From the NCBI GenBank assembly GCA_964011675.1, contig CAXGPR010000005.1, forward strand, positions 1 through 64,000: DNA of 64,000 nt, in the 5' to 3' direction. Of this stretch, positions 34,770 to 43,000 are shown in pieces. Origin of the DNA: GCA-2693325 sp964011675. GTDB taxonomy: Bacteria > Latescibacterota > UBA2968 > UBA8231. The position numbers were made by a program, and so were the translations under genes. The notes under the pieces are model-generated. The model was not told the DNA's origin. It ran no database searches and was given only the letters and a program-made list of their open reading frames with translations. How positions within the stretch are numbered: position 1 is the stretch's first letter; the number at the start of each line of letters is the position of its first letter.

Positions 34770-35060
34770 ATGGTTACGATTGGCATGTATTACGAGGTGC
34801 TAGAGGGCAAAGAGCAGGTTTTTGAGAAAGCCTTTGTTAGCGTGCTTGGTGCGATACAGACAGCTGAAGAGCATCGAACGTCTCGTCTGTTACGCGGTGT
34901 GTTTGCCGAATGCAGCTACGTCTTCATGTCGAAATGGACCAGTGAAGACGCGTTTAACTAATTTATACGTTCGGATGAGTTTGCTCGCGTAGTGAATAGG
35001 GGTAAAGATCAGGTCTTGTCGACTTGACCACAGCACGTGGTCTTTCGTGAAGACGAGTAG
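34770..35060 (+). pseudogene. Antibiotic-biosynthesis-monooxygenase-like gene broken by two in-frame stops
   Basis: One continuous frame reads a dimeric alpha/beta-barrel (ABM-type) domain from MVTIGMYYEVLEGKEQVFEK to KWTSEDAFN, where a TAA (34959) falls. The frame then goes on with FIRSDEFARVVNRGKDQVLS, followed by TGA (35025), and on again with PQHVVFREDE to a TAG at 35058. The parts line up with one full-length ABM protein of about 95 residues, whose C-terminus usually has a 'RPQH' motif; CGA to TGA would create the second stop at that arginine. Without suppression only a 63-residue fragment would be made. It is likely a pseudogene; the alternatives are assembly error or recoding. Confidence 0.8.
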
Positions 35061-35073
35061 ACATTGGATAGAT

Positions 35074-36648
35074 ATGGCGACCAAAAGCAGTAAGACATAC
35101 AAGGCATGGCCCTTCCGAGAGGCTGGACAAATTCTTAAGCAGCGCCGTCCTAGCGGAGATCGACCCGTGCTTTTTGAAACGGGTTTCGGTCCTAGTGGTT
35201 TACCGCATATAGGCACGTTTGCCGAAGTGGCGCGAACAACTTGGGTCCGCAACGCCTTGGAAGAGATCAGCGGATTAGAGACGCGTTTAGTTGCGTTCAG
35301 TGACGATATGGACGGTCTGCGTAAAGTGCCACTTAATTTGCCGCAGCCAGAAATGCTAGCGCAGCACTTGGGTAAACCGCTGCACGCGATTCCGGATCCA
35401 TTTGGTCAGCAGGACAGCTTCAGTGGCTACATGAATGATAAGCTAAAGGCTTTTCTCGACACTTATCGTTTTGACTACGACTTTCAGTCTTCGGCCGAAG
35501 CGTATAAGCGTGGTGATTTTGACGAAGGGCTGAGTATCTTGCTTGATCGAGTCAACGATGTACGCGCGCTGATCGTCCCGACGTTGGGCGAAGAAAAACG
35601 CGCTCAGTGGTCACCGTTTTTTCCCCTGTGCCCAAACTGCGGTTCTGTATACAATACTCGCGTAACAGACTATTTTCCCGAACGCCAATCAATCGGCTTT
35701 GCCTGTGATGGAAGTGTGGGGGACGTGAAGGGCTGTGGAGCAACGGGCGAAGTTTCTGTGCTTGGCGGTCAGGTCAAGGTCGGATGGAAAGTTGATTGGG
35801 CCCTTCGCTGGTTTACGTACGGCGTTGACTACGAGATGTACGGAAAAGACTTGATTGAATCGGCTAAGCTGTCCGGCCGGATTGTGCGTTTAATGGGCAA
35901 GCATCCGCCTGTGGGATTGACCTATGAACTCTTTCTTGATGAAGAGGGGAAGAAGATCAGTAAGAGCGTAGGCAAGGGGCTCACGGTTGACACGTGGGTC
36001 GAGTACGCGCCCATTGAATCTCTGCTCTACTACATATATCAGAATCCCCAGCGTGCGCGTCGCCTCTACTGGGACGTAGTGCCCAAATGCGTTGATGACT
36101 ACTTAGACGCTCTGCGCCGCTTTCCAAACGTGGCAGAAGAAAAAAGACCGGAACAGGACGTTTGGCATATTGGTCAACGTGGCGCATCCGTACCTGGATA
36201 CGGGGCGCAGGTCAATTTCTCGATGGTCAACAATCTCATTTCTGCGCTGGGTGCCGATTCGGCGGATCTGCTGGTTGACTACTTGGAACGTTACGACGAA
36301 AAGGCTACAGAATACCAGGAAGTTACCCAGGCACTCGTTGAAAAAGGGCTCAACTACTATCGAGATTTTGTTTTGCCTAGCAAGTCGTTCCGCGAGCCGA
36401 ATGATGCTGAGCGAGCGCTTCTAATGCAAATTGCAGAGAAGCTGCAGGGTGCAGATGCTCTGGATGAAAATGCCCTGCAGTCTATTCCGTTTGACATTGC
36501 CCGTTCGGTTGATATTGAGCCCAGGGCGCTTTTCAGTCTGTTTTATGAAGTTGTGCTGGGGCAAGAGCGAGGGCCGCGCTTTGGCTCTTTTGCTCGTATG
36601 GTAGGCGTAGAAAAAATTCGGGATATGGTCGACGCGCGCCTTGCCTAG
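35074..36648 (+). CDS. lysS: Class I lysyl-tRNA synthetase
   Basis: The 524-residue enzyme is the archaeal-type, class I lysyl-tRNA synthetase, not the usual class II bacterial form. It has the HIGH-type motif GLPHIGT near residue 45 and the KMSKS-type motif KKISKSVGKG near residue 293. A four-cysteine zinc-binding region (PLCPNCGSVYNTRV and later GCGATG) lies between them. It charges tRNA-Lys with lysine. The ATG at 35074 gives a normal N-terminus; the frame also opens at 35047 within the preceding pseudogene. Class I LysRS occurs in alphaproteobacteria, spirochaetes and some other phyla, so it is a phylogenetic hint only. Confidence 0.95.
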   Translation: MATKSSKTYKAWPFREAGQILKQRRPSGDRPVLFETGFGPSGLPHIGTFAEVARTTWVRNALEEISGLETRLVAFSDDMDGLRKVPLNLPQPEMLAQHLGKPLHAIPDPFGQQDSFSGYMNDKLKAFLDTYRFDYDFQSSAEAYKRGDFDEGLSILLDRVNDVRALIVPTLGEEKRAQWSPFFPLCPNCGSVYNTRVTDYFPERQSIGFACDGSVGDVKGCGATGEVSVLGGQVKVGWKVDWALRWFTYGVDYEMYGKDLIESAKLSGRIVRLMGKHPPVGLTYELFLDEEGKKISKSVGKGLTVDTWVEYAPIESLLYYIYQNPQRARRLYWDVVPKCVDDYLDALRRFPNVAEEKRPEQDVWHIGQRGASVPGYGAQVNFSMVNNLISALGADSADLLVDYLERYDEKATEYQEVTQALVEKGLNYYRDFVLPSKSFREPNDAERALLMQIAEKLQGADALDENALQSIPFDIARSVDIEPRALFSLFYEVVLGQERGPRFGSFARMVGVEKIRDMVDARLA

Positions 36649-36675
36649 GCCGTTCGACGCTCCTCCAATTTCGCC

Positions 36676-37644
36676 ATGCAAGAGCAGCAAGATTTATTTT
36701 CCGAAATACTTCCTCCTAGCAAGCCGCGCCACGTCGATCGTTTAATCAGAGTGCAGGAGGGGCTGCCACGCTCTCTGCGTCTGGGAACTACAAGCTGGAG
36801 CAACGAGGACTGGCAGGGGTTAATCTATCCGGACGACTGTGTGCCAGCCGACTATATCGAGCACTACGCCAAAGTATTTGGCTCGGTTGAGATCGACTCT
36901 ACTTGGTACCGAATACCTACCGCCAAAGCCGTAGAGGGTTGGAAACGCCGCACGGCAGATACGTTTCGCTTTACCGCAAAGATTCCGCGCGTAATTTCGC
37001 ACGAAAAAGGTATGGTAGACTGTCTGGGAGAAATGGAGTCCTTTCTCGAGGCGATGGAACCGCTGGAGGATCGGCTCGGACCGCTAGTTATGCAGTTTCC
37101 CTACGTGGCTCGAGCCCAAGATGCGTTAGAGAATGAAAGCGGCGTCGATTTTATGTCTCGCTTGGAACGATTCTTACCCCAATTACCTACGGATACTTTC
37201 CAATTCGCCGTCGAGGTGCGCAACGCCCGTTGGGTCAGTGACCCATTGCTAGGCATTCTGCGAGAAAACAACGTGGCGCTCGTGCTGAACAACTACTACA
37301 CTATGCCGCAGCTGAGCGTTCTGCTGCGGCACGTGGATTTGCAGACGGCCGACTTTCTCTACGTGCGTTTTTTGGGCGATCGGAAGAGAATGGATGCATA
37401 TGTTGAGGGCATGATTGAGCGCGGTGAGAAGGAGCGTCACTGGGACGGACTGGTCTGGGAACGGAGCGCTGAGTTAGGTGATTGGGTGGACGGTTTACAG
37501 CATATGGTCGGTGCTGATCCGCAACGCGAATTATACGCTTTTTTCAACAACCACTATGCTGGATATGCACCTGGATCTCTAGGTATATTTGCCAAAGAAT
37601 GGAAGGAACGAACATCGCCGAGCTATCGCCGCGGACATGGTTGA
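36676..37644 (+). CDS. DUF72-family protein
   Basis: The 322-residue TIM-barrel-like protein of the DUF72 (YecE) family has the early LRLGTTSWSNEDWQGLIYP, the signature AKVFGSVEIDSTWYRIPT, and the C-terminal YAFFNNHYAGYAPGS. No enzymatic reaction is established for the family, although structures resemble nucleases and isomerases. The gene starts 27 bases after lysS on the same strand and converges on yhbY three bases away, leaving no space for a conventional terminator. Confidence 0.92.
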   Translation: MQEQQDLFSEILPPSKPRHVDRLIRVQEGLPRSLRLGTTSWSNEDWQGLIYPDDCVPADYIEHYAKVFGSVEIDSTWYRIPTAKAVEGWKRRTADTFRFTAKIPRVISHEKGMVDCLGEMESFLEAMEPLEDRLGPLVMQFPYVARAQDALENESGVDFMSRLERFLPQLPTDTFQFAVEVRNARWVSDPLLGILRENNVALVLNNYYTMPQLSVLLRHVDLQTADFLYVRFLGDRKRMDAYVEGMIERGEKERHWDGLVWERSAELGDWVDGLQHMVGADPQRELYAFFNNHYAGYAPGSLGIFAKEWKERTSPSYRRGHG

Positions 37645-37647
37645 TCG

Positions 37648-37944
37648 CTAGGGAAGTTTGATCTCGGGTTTGTCGAGATCAGGCCGGTAGAGTAACAGCG
37701 TTTTTCCCAATACTTGTACCATATGCGCCGCCGCCGCTTGGGCGAGCTGGCGCCCCGCTTCTTTACGCTCTAATTCACAGCTCTTCTCAATGCGCACCTT
37801 CACGAGCTCGCGGTTATTGAAGGCCTCTCCAAGTGAGTTCAGCAGGGCGTCACTAATTCCATCTTTTCCTATGTATACAGTAGGCTTGATCGAGTTGCCT
37901 TGCCCGCGCAGGTAGCGTCTCTGCTTGCCGCTTAATTCTTCCAT
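37648..37944 (-). CDS. yhbY: YhbY-family CRM-domain RNA-binding protein
   Basis: The 98-residue protein carries the single CRM fold: LSGKQRRYLRGQGNSIKPTV, the turn IGKDGISDALLNSL, and ELVKVRIEKSCELERKEAG. YhbY binds the large ribosomal subunit during assembly in other bacteria. Its length is typical. It starts four bases after fxsA stops, on the same strand, and converges on the DUF72 gene. Its C-terminal part includes a LLLYRPDLDKPEIKLP tail that is common in the family. Confidence 0.95.
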   Translation of the reverse strand: MEELSGKQRRYLRGQGNSIKPTVYIGKDGISDALLNSLGEAFNNRELVKVRIEKSCELERKEAGRQLAQAAAAHMVQVLGKTLLLYRPDLDKPEIKLP

Positions 37945-37948
37945 GAGT

Positions 37949-38347
37949 TCATGATACCGTGAAATGGGTGTCGATGGTCTGTCGGTTGATGCGTCTGGAA
38001 ATTGCTTCTTTAAGTGCGCTGCGTATCAGTCGCCGCGAAGGGGGTAAGAGAGCGGAAAAGCCAAGTCCATCTGTCAGAATACCTGGCGTGAGTAGGAGAA
38101 GTCCACCCGCCAATATGAGGGCGCCGTCAATGAGGGCATCCCCCGGTGATTGGCCCTGGCCGATGCTGCTGCGCAGGCGCTGAAAAACGAGCAAGCCCTG
38201 GCTGCGTGCTAGGGCGGCACCGGCTGCTCCAGTCATTACAACGAGCGCAATGGTTGTAAGAGAGCCGATATGACTTCCTAACTCAATAAGCAGTGCCAGT
38301 TCTACAATGGGAACAAGCGCAAAGAGCAGAAATAACTTGAATAGCAT
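37949..38347 (-). CDS. fxsA: FxsA-family inner-membrane protein
   Basis: A 132-residue membrane protein with four hydrophobic segments. FxsA typically opens with the helix LFLLFALVPIVELALLIELG seen here, and the later MTGAAGAALARSQG and LLTPGILTDGLGFSALLPP motifs are shared by the family. FxsA is best known from phage exclusion in Escherichia coli; its normal role is unclear. The reading frame extends to 38428, but the ATG at 38347 gives the usual N-terminus right before the first helix. It is the first gene of a pair with yhbY. Confidence 0.88.
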   Translation of the reverse strand: MLFKLFLLFALVPIVELALLIELGSHIGSLTTIALVVMTGAAGAALARSQGLLVFQRLRSSIGQGQSPGDALIDGALILAGGLLLLTPGILTDGLGFSALLPPSRRLIRSALKEAISRRINRQTIDTHFTVS

Positions 38348-38578
38348 AAAAAAAATATACGCGGTAGGGTGGGTCATGTCGAGATGGAATGAAAATTGTC
38401 CCAGTTTATCCCATTTAGCGTAACGCACAATGGTCTCGACGGCCGGGTATGTAGATCTCGCTGGTTTTTGCCGCGGGCATGATCAGTATGCGTGGTGTTG
38501 TATTTGTTTCAAGTACTGTCGTAAAGGTGTGCTGATTGAGCTAGGTGCGTGACATAGTTGCTTTCTTCCTATCACGTG

Positions 38579-38880
38579 ATGAAGCATCCAGCACTGTTTG
38601 GAGAAGCGATAGGTGAACGCTACAGCGACTTCTATAATTTACTCGGTTGGGCCGCTTTATTGATTATGGTGCTTTGGCCGCACAGTTTGTTTGGGTTTGA
38701 GATTTCAGCTTCTCTTCGCCGCTACTTTGGCTATTATTGTGCTGTATGAAACCCTATTTTTCTTATGTCCTTCAGCCTGACGGGATTCGGATCGCGCGTA
38801 CGGTTGATACGTAGTGAACTAGCTTCACGTTTCGCTCGTCGACCAGTGTCGTTGCGTATTGATCCGGTAGGGAGATACGC
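38579..38880 (+). other. Probable frameshifted small membrane-protein gene in a 540-base gap
   Basis: The space between fxsA and the 38887 gene shows one frame with a membrane-like segment (YNLLGWAALLIMVLWPHSLF), ending at a stop at 38747. The next frame over, starting around 38715, continues with a second membrane helix, FAATLAIIVLYETLFFLCPS, up to a stop just past 38770. Joined by one base shift in the CTTCTCTTC stretch at 38709-38717, they would make a two-helix protein of about 65 residues starting at ATG 38579. No family is recognised and no Shine-Dalgarno is obvious. The remaining sequence up to 38886 holds nothing recognised. Confidence 0.35.
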
Positions 38881-38886
38881 GTGCCG

Positions 38887-39828
38887 TTATTCCAGAAATT
38901 CTAATATGTGTTCGCGCAGAGCATCGGCAGTTTCATTCCAGAAAGGAGCGAGTTCGCTGGCGTTTGCCGAACCATTTTCTTGGCTACAAAAACTGAACGG
39001 TTCCTGTAGTAAGAGGGCTTTATTCTCCCAAGCGCGCAGCTCGACGCGTAGCTCAACGCAGGGTTTGAGATCCATGTTGGAACCGCTAAAGTTGAAGTTG
39101 TCGACGCCGAATACTAAGTGAAAATCTGGCTGTACTAAGACGTTGGATTCCCGTTCGCGCACGGCCCATAAGATCCGCTCAGATTCTGGCAGTCGTCGGA
39201 CTAGTGCGGGGATAATAAAGCGCTGTACTTCGCGCACTTGCTCACGGACAAATGCTTCGTCTTGCGTGTTGAAGAATATGAAGAGTGGATCGAGTCCGAT
39301 CTCAAACCTGTTGGTATGGCCTCCAACGAGTAGACCGATATCCTCTTTTTTTCGGTTGGAAATATTATCGGACAAGGCCCAGTCAAGGCTGTTAAGGATG
39401 AAGGTGCGACTTTGGAAAAAGGGAATACGCGACTTGCGTGCGGCTTTCTTTATACTGCTGTCAAGCAGGTGGTCGTTGTTACTCGACAAGACTTTACGTG
39501 ACTCTTTGCATAAGTAGTGTAGCAGCTTGTCTGCGCGCTTTGCGTCAACTTCTGGTTCGCCTTGTAGCGTGAGTGTCTTCCACGCAGTGCTCTCATTTTT
39601 ACGCTGTTTATCAAGCGTATCAATCAGTGCAATGAGCCGCGCGGGCAATTCCTCTTTGGATATATCACTCTCGCGTGACAGGCGCGCTAAGAATTCGGCT
39701 GAGTGCGCTGGATCGCTGTCATCAAAGGTCTCGTATAGCGCGATAAACACGTCATGCCGGAACTGCTTTTCATCGAATTCTGCCCAGATCGCTGCTGGTA
39801 AGGCTAGTAGCAAAAACAGCGTTTTCAA
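38887..39828 (-). CDS. Hypothetical secreted protein
   Basis: A 313-residue protein with a clear signal peptide (LKTLFLLLALPAAIWA) and no recognised domain. The mature part is rich in charged residues and helical, with a beta-rich C-terminal third (VQPDFHLVFGVDNFNFSGSN, ELRVELRAWENKALLL). Translation most likely starts at TTG 39828: GAGAGGA lies five bases ahead and the signal peptide then begins at the terminus. An ATG at 39873 would overlap the GNAT gene and add a charged stretch before the signal. It follows the GNAT gene on the same strand. Confidence 0.75.
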   Translation of the reverse strand: MKTLFLLLALPAAIWAEFDEKQFRHDVFIALYETFDDSDPAHSAEFLARLSRESDISKEELPARLIALIDTLDKQRKNESTAWKTLTLQGEPEVDAKRADKLLHYLCKESRKVLSSNNDHLLDSSIKKAARKSRIPFFQSRTFILNSLDWALSDNISNRKKEDIGLLVGGHTNRFEIGLDPLFIFFNTQDEAFVREQVREVQRFIIPALVRRLPESERILWAVRERESNVLVQPDFHLVFGVDNFNFSGSNMDLKPCVELRVELRAWENKALLLQEPFSFCSQENGSANASELAPFWNETADALREHILEFLE

Positions 39829-39866
39829 TTTGATCCTCTCGGTGAGATACGCTTGGTGCTTTTCGC

Positions 39867-40472
39867 TCAGCATACGTCTTTGATTGTCTGATCGGCAATC
39901 TCGCGCAGGTCGATCCAGTAGCGCAATTTTTCCATCGGTTCGCCGCCCGTTCGTCCTTCGGCGCGGAACGTGCTGCGTGTCATGGGGATCGCACTCTCAA
40001 ACACTCCTCCGTTATGTTCAATTATCTTGCGTGAGCCAATATTGTCGGCATCGCAAGTTACGAGCACGTGATAAAGATCTATAGAGAGCGCACGATCTAG
40101 AGCGAGCGCCAAGATGTTTTTTCCGTAACCTTGCCGTCTTTTGGAAGGACGAATGCTATAGCCAATATGACCGCCGTAGGTAAGTAAATAGGGTGTTCGT
40201 AGTTCGGGGCGGACAGAAGCTTGGCCGATATACTCTCCCTCGTCCACCAGCCAGTACACGTAGTCTAAATACCATCCTGCATTCACTCGTGCCTGGTTGC
40301 TCAAGCCGCTTAGGTCGTACACAAATTGCACGAAATGAGTTTCTATCGAACAGTGATCATACCCTAAAAAAGTGGCATACGTGGAGTCTATACGGCCTTC
40401 AGAAGCAAAGTCATCGGCTCCTTGTAGGAAACTCTCTCTGTGGGCGATAGTTGGTTTAACGAGCTTGATCAT
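39867..40472 (-). CDS. GNAT-family N-acetyltransferase (RimJ/RimL-like)
   Basis: The 201-residue protein has the GNAT fold: the acetyl-CoA-binding RPSKRRQGYGKNILALALDR and the following DADNIGSRKIIEHNGGVFES are the core motifs, preceded by the strand pair GGHIGYSI. Such enzymes acetylate amines on proteins or small molecules. The similarity to RimJ/RimL-type members is in overall pattern only. It is read on the minus strand and followed by the secreted-protein gene. No target can be proposed. Confidence 0.9.
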   Translation of the reverse strand: MIKLVKPTIAHRESFLQGADDFASEGRIDSTYATFLGYDHCSIETHFVQFVYDLSGLSNQARVNAGWYLDYVYWLVDEGEYIGQASVRPELRTPYLLTYGGHIGYSIRPSKRRQGYGKNILALALDRALSIDLYHVLVTCDADNIGSRKIIEHNGGVFESAIPMTRSTFRAEGRTGGEPMEKLRYWIDLREIADQTIKDVC

Positions 40473-40554
40473 ATTGAGGCACGAAGGCGAATACTTGGGC
40501 TTGCAAAATACGGCGATCGCTAACTTAGGTCAATAAATGTGCTATATGTAAACG

Positions 40555-40586
40555 GCCTTGTCTATCTACAAGGACATAGACAAGGC
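40555..40586. repeat. Perfect 11-base inverted repeat after the epimerase gene
   Basis: GCCTTGTCTAT and ATAGACAAGGC flank a ten-base loop. The hairpin is about 45 bases past the stop of the minus-strand epimerase gene and could end its transcript, but no T run follows directly on the minus strand, so termination is uncertain. On the plus strand a T run begins about 12 bases later. Confidence 0.6.
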
Positions 40587-40632
40587 GTAAGTGGATTCTT
40601 TTTTACATAGTGTGATACGGCGAGTGTTGTGT

Positions 40633-41397
40633 TCATCTATGCGGGAAGGGAAGACCTTGCGGCCACGTGTCCTGTGGCTGATAGGCTAATAAACGCTGTG
40701 CAGGAGTAGGGTCCAGTCTCACCGTATCTGGAGAGCGACTCGTCGCAAAGACTGTTATACATTCCCCGGGTTGCGGGTCGTTCGACTCCACGCAGCGCTC
40801 GAAAAATCTACAGGCATCGTCATGGCTAAAGTAGACGCGCGGCCCGTGTTCGTACTGGCCTAGATGCTGAGCTTCTTCGGTGTTGCGAGGGAACCAGCCT
40901 ATACGCACGTTGATCACAGAGAGGTCGTGCACCCGAGCATACATGTCTCCCATATCCTCTGCCCACACTTTGGTAAGTGCGTAGTGGTTAGTTGGCTTTG
41001 ATCCATCCTCTATGCGAATCACGCCTTCTTTATGATGTCCGTTGACTACTTGAAGCGACGAGGCTAAGACGAGTCTTTTGACTCTGGTATCTGCTGCTGC
41101 AGAACAGACGTTATATAGGCCGCGGACGTTTGGTTCCATAAGTACATCCAAGAAGTCTGCATTGTTTGGATATGCACCTAGATGAATTACAATATCGATG
41201 CGATTCATCGCATGTTGCACCGCATTTTCGTCGCACAGATCATCGATGACCTGATCTTGCAGATTTGGATGCTTTTCTTTGGAAAAACCGCGTACGTGAT
41301 GTCCTAGAGAGAGCAGGTGCCTGCAGACGGGCGTGCCAATTGCGCCACTTGCTCCTGTAACCAAAATACGCTGAGGTAAATCTGTTTTTGTATGCAT
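40633..41397 (-). CDS. NAD-dependent epimerase/dehydratase-family protein
   Basis: The 254-residue extended SDR protein has the nucleotide-binding ILVTGASGAIGTPVCRHLLS and the active-site YALTK, with the serine in LASSLQVV ahead of it. The sequence IVIHLGAYPNNADFLDVLMEPN resembles uronate dehydrogenases, which oxidise hexuronic acids, as does the compact size. The exact sugar is not certain. The ATG at 41397 gives a normal N-terminus. The frame continues to 41469 without improving it, and no Shine-Dalgarno is clear at either. A hairpin lies 45 bases downstream. Confidence 0.85.
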   Translation of the reverse strand: MHTKTDLPQRILVTGASGAIGTPVCRHLLSLGHHVRGFSKEKHPNLQDQVIDDLCDENAVQHAMNRIDIVIHLGAYPNNADFLDVLMEPNVRGLYNVCSAAADTRVKRLVLASSLQVVNGHHKEGVIRIEDGSKPTNHYALTKVWAEDMGDMYARVHDLSVINVRIGWFPRNTEEAQHLGQYEHGPRVYFSHDDACRFFERCVESNDPQPGECITVFATSRSPDTVRLDPTPAQRLLAYQPQDTWPQGLPFPHR

Positions 41398-41576
41398 GAT
41401 ATTCAATCTTTTGAGAAGGAATATAAAGTAGGCAGAGTACTGTTGTCCGGTGCTCATATAGTGATGCAACAGAGCGTCTTCCTCAAGCTCAACTCAGTGT
41501 AAGAAAAAAGATCAGTGTGGTAAAGGTAGTGCATATAGGGCATTTCTCGTAGTCACGTAGATGTCTCATACTTACG

Positions 41577-42959
41577 ATGAGCCTCCTATTTTTGTCTGTG
41601 CATATGTTTGTGACTTTTTGTAAAATAGAGACGCTCTTTTCCTCGATGAGAAGAAAGTGTCAGGGCGTGATAGAGATCGATCACATTAGAAAGATGGTCC
41701 AACCGGCTTTGTTGCGACTGTGCGTTGCGCTGAGTATCGCGACGGTGCTCGTATTGCTACTTGCTTCGGTGCCTGTATTCACATGGATTGCTCCAAGTCG
41801 ATCAATCTTTCTTATTGTTTCGATCGTGTGCTGGGGCATACTATTTGTTTTTTATAGTCTTCGCCAAGACGATCCACGTAAAATTGTATCGGCTCAGGGA
41901 CCCGGAGGGGATATTTTACAGATTGCTACACACCATGCGTTACCGAAGAGACTCAGAAAAGAAAAAGAAGATTCTTTCTCGCTGGGAGAAAACCAGTTTC
42001 GTAATGGTGATTATCACGGGGCTGCTGAATCGTTTTTGCGGGCATTAGAGGAATCTTTTCATCCGGCAACAGCGCTCAATGCGGGTGCAGTACTCATTCT
42101 GATTGCCGACTTTGAACGGGCTCGTAGCGTGCTATCGGATGGGCTAATACGGACGCACCACTTTACCTGTCACCTCTTAGAGGCTGCATTACACGCCGAA
42201 AGTGGTGTTCTTGAAGCACGTATGGGAAATATGCAAGAAGCGCTTGAGGCATATGAGAAGGCGGCAGATTTGTTTCAGCGTGAAGGGGATGGGCGAGGGC
42301 GAGGCGATGTGTTGCTCAACGCAGCGAATGCGTCTATCCATCGCGGGGACTGGCAACGCGCTAGGAAGATGTTGGTGGAAGCCATGCGTGCACATCGTCG
42401 CAACGGAGGGCGGTTGGGAAGAGCCAATGCACAGGCTTGTCGTGCATACATACAGATTGAATGTGATGAGTTAGATGAAGCGCTGTTAACGATAGAGCGA
42501 GCCACCGAGATTTATCAGCAGGCACGCAATACGGCAGGTCTCGCGCATGTGTCAATTCTGCGCGGAAATGCTCATTTTAAGCGCTTCGAGTTAGAAGAAG
42601 CGCTTGAAGCTTATGAGGCATCCTCGGTCCTATGCAAGCAATCGGGAGATCTGCTCGGAGAGGCAAGTGCTAAAGTCAACGTGGGTAATGTGCATTTTAA
42701 ACAGGACGACGTCGCTGCAGCCTTACTCGACTATGAAGGGGCACTCGAGGTGCATAAGTATGCTGGAAATATTTTAGGACAGGCTAGGACCTTATCCAAT
42801 ATAGGCTCTGCTCTTTCTCGCCTACGACGCATAGAAGAAGCAATTGAGGCATTAGAAAGCGCGCTCATATTGTATGATAGAATAGGAGCAAGAGGACGCA
42901 TGGTTGACGTTGTCGATCGCCTGATTGAACGCCTAAAAAATCGACAAAGAAAAGCCTAA
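41577..42959 (+). CDS. Membrane-anchored TPR-repeat protein
   Basis: Up to 460 residues, with two hydrophobic segments near the N-terminus (LLRLCVALSIATVLVLLLAS and SIFLIVSIVCWGILFVFYS). A cytoplasmic or periplasmic region with at least six TPRs follows, such as MQEALEAYEKAADLFQREGD and LEEALEAYEASSVLCKQSGD. The repeats have the longer, charged pattern seen in TPR-12-type proteins involved in signalling or protein complex scaffolding. The start is uncertain: ATGs at 41577, 41646 and 41694 are all possible and none has a clear Shine-Dalgarno. It precedes pckA by 41 bases, but no functional link is known. Confidence 0.78.
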   Translation: MSLLFLSVHMFVTFCKIETLFSSMRRKCQGVIEIDHIRKMVQPALLRLCVALSIATVLVLLLASVPVFTWIAPSRSIFLIVSIVCWGILFVFYSLRQDDPRKIVSAQGPGGDILQIATHHALPKRLRKEKEDSFSLGENQFRNGDYHGAAESFLRALEESFHPATALNAGAVLILIADFERARSVLSDGLIRTHHFTCHLLEAALHAESGVLEARMGNMQEALEAYEKAADLFQREGDGRGRGDVLLNAANASIHRGDWQRARKMLVEAMRAHRRNGGRLGRANAQACRAYIQIECDELDEALLTIERATEIYQQARNTAGLAHVSILRGNAHFKRFELEEALEAYEASSVLCKQSGDLLGEASAKVNVGNVHFKQDDVAAALLDYEGALEVHKYAGNILGQARTLSNIGSALSRLRRIEEAIEALESALILYDRIGARGRMVDVVDRLIERLKNRQRKA

Positions 42960-43000
42960 GTAGTGCTGCGTAACAATGTCTCTAACAGAGGGATGTGTAG

